Positions 61,246 through 64,000 of a stretch of 64,000 bases of DNA are shown piece after piece. The notes under the pieces were generated by a model that saw only the letters and a program-made list of their open reading frames with translations, searched no databases and was not told the DNA's origin. This DNA is from Paramarasmius palmivorus. Its lineage: Eukaryota > Basidiomycota > Agaricomycetes > Agaricales > Marasmiaceae. How positions within the stretch are numbered: position 1 is the stretch's first letter; each line of letters opens with the position of its first letter. The position numbers were made by a program, and so were the translations under genes. The DNA is taken from assembly GCA_037176845.1 (NCBI GenBank), contig JAYKXP010000020.1, forward strand, positions 186,001 to 250,000, in the 5' to 3' direction.

Positions 61246-62883
61246 GTGTACCAGTGTCAAGTAATTCTGGCCCAACGGATGATGGTACATTGCATCATGA
61301 AGGCACCCGCGATGGCGAACACCCCGATGAGGGAGCGGAGCATGGAAATCGCAACAATAATTGCGAACCGAGGGAGAGCGGCCCCACACAGGAAGAAGTT
61401 GACGAGGAAGATGCGCAGGGTACCCAGAACTGATGAGGAATCCCAGAGCGAGCGCGCCAGTGCTAGAAAGAATGCTCTCAGACCTCGTACAATTTGTAGC
61501 GCGTACACAGCTTCCTGGGCTATGGAGTCACAAAAACATTTCAGTCCACAACCACCCCAAATGCAGCCTATACAGTCTGTTGTCATGGAAGACGTATCTC
61601 TACTTGACTCGGTCCCTAGCCATCCAGATACTCCCCGGGATATGATCCCTTCACGGATGAATTCCGATTCGCATCCCACCTCGTTTTCTCGTCCAACACA
61701 ATCTCTATCTTCAGTACAATCCGTGACCATGGACGACGCCTCTTCATTTCATACACTCCCTACACACACCCTTTCCTTCTGTGGCACATTTTCTTCAGAG
61801 AAGAACTCACACCAAACCTTTCCATCTCTTCGGCCACAGCATCGCGCGCAAACGGTATCGTCGGTGCAATCTATCGTCATGGAAGACGCTTTTCCACTCG
61901 ATTCAACTCTTGATACTCAGGCTTCCAGCTCTCAAAGGACCCCATCTATGATGGACGTCGATCTAATGAGCAGGTCAGGGTCGTTAATGAGTATCGATGA
62001 ACCTGACCCTAAGCCTCAGGGATCCCTTGCTTGGGAGTTGGAGCCTTTCTGCCATGTTGGCGCGCTCATACCCTCAGTAACGCCTGCACCATGTTCAATA
62101 CAAGGACCTCATGTCGCAGTTCTACATCCCAATATTCCCCTTCAGGTGGATAACACCCAGTTTCCACCGCCGCAGCATTCTCATCAGTCGTCGATGGTGT
62201 ATTCCCCTGGTACTTCCTTTGGTAATATGCCACCTCCATCTTCTGCTTGTATCACTTCCTCGGGATTAACGCATTCGTCTCCGTTCCTACCACATCAAGG
62301 AATGTCCACCTTCAATCCGCATGCCAATTTCCCCCCTCAGACAATTGATATCCCAACCAATCCTATGTCACTGTTCCATGAGTCACAGCCGGCGGCAGGT
62401 ACTTATAATCACTTATCACCCGCACCTTCTCCCGGCGTTGGGTTTGCGTCCCAGTTATACACACTGAATCCCTACCTTGCTCGCCCAGTGCCTGCTTTGC
62501 CTGTAAGGATTTCCGCACGTCCTATGGCGACATACTCTTCACATCTCGAGGCTCAAGATCACCGTGTCGACAACCACGTGAATCCCTCCAATCCGGGATA
62601 CTCCATGGTTCAATATCCACGATCTTACTCGGAATTTTCAGCGCAACCTTCGGCTTCTGCGTATCCAGTTCCAGGTTCTGCAGAACGTACTTCTTGCGGT
62701 CTCGAAAGTACGCCCACTAGGCTAATGAACTGGTATAGCAATGTAGAAGCCGCTAGCTCACAAAATATAAACAACAACCCAGCTAGTGAGCGCAACTTTA
62801 TTGCTTGGGGCGGACAATCCCGTTGGACCTGGAGCCCTGACGGACGAAGGGAAATTCAATTGAACGAGTCCAGTTCACTGTAG
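61246..62883 (+). CDS. Unknown Ser/Pro/Gln-rich protein with internal repeats (N-terminus uncertain)
   Basis: A single open frame of 545 codons, by far the longest unspliced frame here. From about codon 100 on it is disordered and rich in Ser, Pro, Gln, His and Thr, with no known domain. It holds three degenerate repeats built on QSVVMEDVSLLDS, QSVTMDDASSF and QSIVMEDAFPLDS. The end reads NFIAWGGQSRWTWSPDGRRE. The first 60 codons look poor as protein, while another frame at 61180-61433 (MRRTVEELDPEKAPSNAPQP, then acidic) looks better. So the true start is probably at 61094 (MVKE) or 61184 with splicing into this frame. It resembles a transcriptional co-factor in composition only. Confidence 0.6.
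   Translation: MYQCQVILAQRMMVHCIMKAPAMANTPMRERSMEIATIIANRGRAAPHRKKLTRKMRRVPRTDEESQSERASARKNALRPRTICSAYTASWAMESQKHFSPQPPQMQPIQSVVMEDVSLLDSVPSHPDTPRDMIPSRMNSDSHPTSFSRPTQSLSSVQSVTMDDASSFHTLPTHTLSFCGTFSSEKNSHQTFPSLRPQHRAQTVSSVQSIVMEDAFPLDSTLDTQASSSQRTPSMMDVDLMSRSGSLMSIDEPDPKPQGSLAWELEPFCHVGALIPSVTPAPCSIQGPHVAVLHPNIPLQVDNTQFPPPQHSHQSSMVYSPGTSFGNMPPPSSACITSSGLTHSSPFLPHQGMSTFNPHANFPPQTIDIPTNPMSLFHESQPAAGTYNHLSPAPSPGVGFASQLYTLNPYLARPVPALPVRISARPMATYSSHLEAQDHRVDNHVNPSNPGYSMVQYPRSYSEFSAQPSASAYPVPGSAERTSCGLESTPTRLMNWYSNVEAASSQNINNNPASERNFIAWGGQSRWTWSPDGRREIQLNESSSL
61573..61890 (+). repeat. Three degenerate coding repeats
   Basis: Units starting at 61573, 61717 and 61867 share a CARTCNRTNRYCATGGANGA-like core and are spaced 144 and 150 bp apart. 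They encode QS(V/I)(V/T)M(E/D)D(V/A). Confidence 0.65.
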
Positions 62884-63026
62884 TAATCACTCTCCGTCAC
62901 GTATAGTACAATTCACAATTACTCAGTTCTCTTTATCCTACATTCCCTTGGTATGTTTACATCTTCAGAAAGGCAATTATCGTTACTTCATAAGATATTC
63001 GTAAAACCCAGCTACAGCATCATGCA

Positions 63027-63454
63027 TTACTCGGGGCGGTTTAGTTCTTGTTGAGCCTTGCCCTTGTCATGTTGGATGTTACCTGCCAGAAATTTGCGTT
63101 AGACGTGTCATCCTAAAAACACTAAAGAAGTCGACTCACCCTCCATCTGTTTCGATTTATCACCGGTTACAGCACCTACAACCGAGTCCTTGTATCCAGT
63201 CACTCGGTCGGTGGCACCTTCGACGTAGCCCTCTGCTTGGGCGGCGCGATATTCAGCTTCACCGCGGGCATGCTCTTCTTTGCCACTCTGTTGCCACGAA
63301 GTCGCACCGGTGAGGTTACCAATGGTCTCGACAACGTTGCCTTTGACAGAGTGGAATTGACCAGTGGTCTTACTAAAAGTAAAAGATGTATGTCAGTATC
63401 GGCAAAGGTAGAACCAAGGAAAACGACGAACTTGGGTTCTCCAGAGCCAGACAT
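63027..63454 (-). CDS. hmp1: CsbD-like mismatch/cruciform-DNA-recognition protein (Hmp1-like), 103 aa
   Basis: Small hydrophilic stress-type protein. Basidiomycete homologues are named for binding mismatched and cruciform DNA, and bacterial CsbD is a general-stress protein. Exons 63432-63454, 63140-63372 and 63027-63082 sum to 312 nt. It reads MSGSGEPNKTTGQFHSVKGN, VVETIGNLTGATSWQQSGKE, EEHARGEAEYRAAQAEGYVE, GATDRVTGYKDSVVGAVTGD and a CsbD-like end NIQHDKGKAQQELNRPE. No signal or membrane segment. A TATA box 70 bp upstream fits a strongly inducible gene. Confidence 0.9.
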
Positions 63455-63523
63455 GTTGAATGAGTTGTGGTAGTTAGATGTGTTAGAAGTGATTCTGTGA
63501 AGAGAAGGAAGTTATTTGGAACC

Positions 63524-63531
63524 CTTTTATA
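63524..63531 (-). promoter_or_regulatory. TATA box of the hmp1-like gene
   Basis: TATAAAAG on the minus strand, 70-77 bp before the ATG. Confidence 0.55.
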
Positions 63532-64000
63532 CAGAACTGTTGGCTCTGTGGGTGGAGTTTCGCTGTACAGGAATAAACTCTAGTTGAAAGGATACGTCAT
63601 TTCTCGTCATAATTGACGAAAGGAACCGGTAACCTTAAGGAACCGAGACCGGCTCACTGCGGCCAAATCCGAGATGAGCAATCCGGTCGAAAGAAAGCTG
63701 CCAACTGGGATGTCATGTAAACCTGACTTGGAAGCTTGCAGTGTAAATCTGATGGCAATTACTGCGGAACCGATAGGCTTAAGCTGCAGCGAACCGTCTA
63801 CTTCGGAATCAAAAATTGGACGAACCTGCGAGTTTTGTTTAGTGTGAAGGCAAGAAGAAAAAAATTACAAGACCTTCAATGCTTTAAGTAGTGAGAATCA
63901 TGATACCTTTAATATCGAATGCGAGGGAACGTGTACTCTCGCAGGCCATCACAGACACGTCTGGGTATCCTCCAACTCACCTCTTAGTATAGAAACCAGG
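63532..64000. other. Upstream region, no gene seen
   Basis: Promoter-side flank of the hmp1-like gene. No frame, RNA gene or repeat supported. Confidence 0.4.

Overview
This is eukaryotic, filamentous-fungal DNA, almost certainly from an Agaricomycete (mushroom-forming basidiomycete). Protein genes are packed on both strands and cut by many GT-AG introns of about 45-60 nt. The family content is typical of that group: a DUF6534 membrane protein, tandem OrdA-like P450s, a small Zn2Cys6 regulator, a cruciform-DNA-binding stress protein, and secreted GH29, GH43 and type-B carboxylesterase enzymes. No rRNA, tRNA, CRISPR array or intact transposon was recognised. Gene models were joined by eye from reading frames and splice consensus; those with summed exon lengths divisible by three (TFA1, the SDR, DUF3455, MAM33, HMP1 and others) are the most secure.

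Layout. 0-8 kb: the 3' end of a drug/polyamine-type MFS transporter, a small unknown gene with a decayed partial copy beside it, the TFIIE large subunit, an old-yellow-enzyme-type reductase with a C-terminal membrane tail, and a secreted DUF3455 protein. 9-21 kb: an accessory block with a DUF6534 membrane protein, a short-chain dehydrogenase, an amidase and two tandem P450s. 21-29 kb: the mitochondrial assembly factor COA3, an M1 aminopeptidase and a Zn2Cys6 protein. 29.5-33.1 kb: gene-poor. 33-38 kb: mitochondrial p32/MAM33, an unknown protein and an MFSD5-type (molybdate) transporter. 39-45 kb: secreted GH29 fucosidase and carboxylesterase. 45-52 kb: a TBC1D20/Gyp8-type Rab-GAP, facing away from a Vps39/Vps3-family gene that lacks its N-terminal CNH domain, then a GT61-like glycosyltransferase. 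52-64 kb: a three-RRM SR protein (Gbp2/Hrb1 type), a GH43 enzyme, Polo kinase, an unknown repeat-containing protein and a CsbD/HMP1-like stress protein.

How the genes relate. Most are unrelated housekeeping genes. The one plausible functional group is SDR + amidase + two P450s (11.8-20.9 kb), which could be a small oxidative or tailoring cluster, but no backbone synthase is present. I did not find a clearly new biological system. The most useful unexpected signals are: single-base frameshifts inside highly conserved motifs of at least five otherwise intact genes, which points to assembly errors; a Vps39/Vps3 gene cut at the end of its CNH domain; a 4-nt microexon in the aminopeptidase; and a decayed duplicated gene start near 1 kb.
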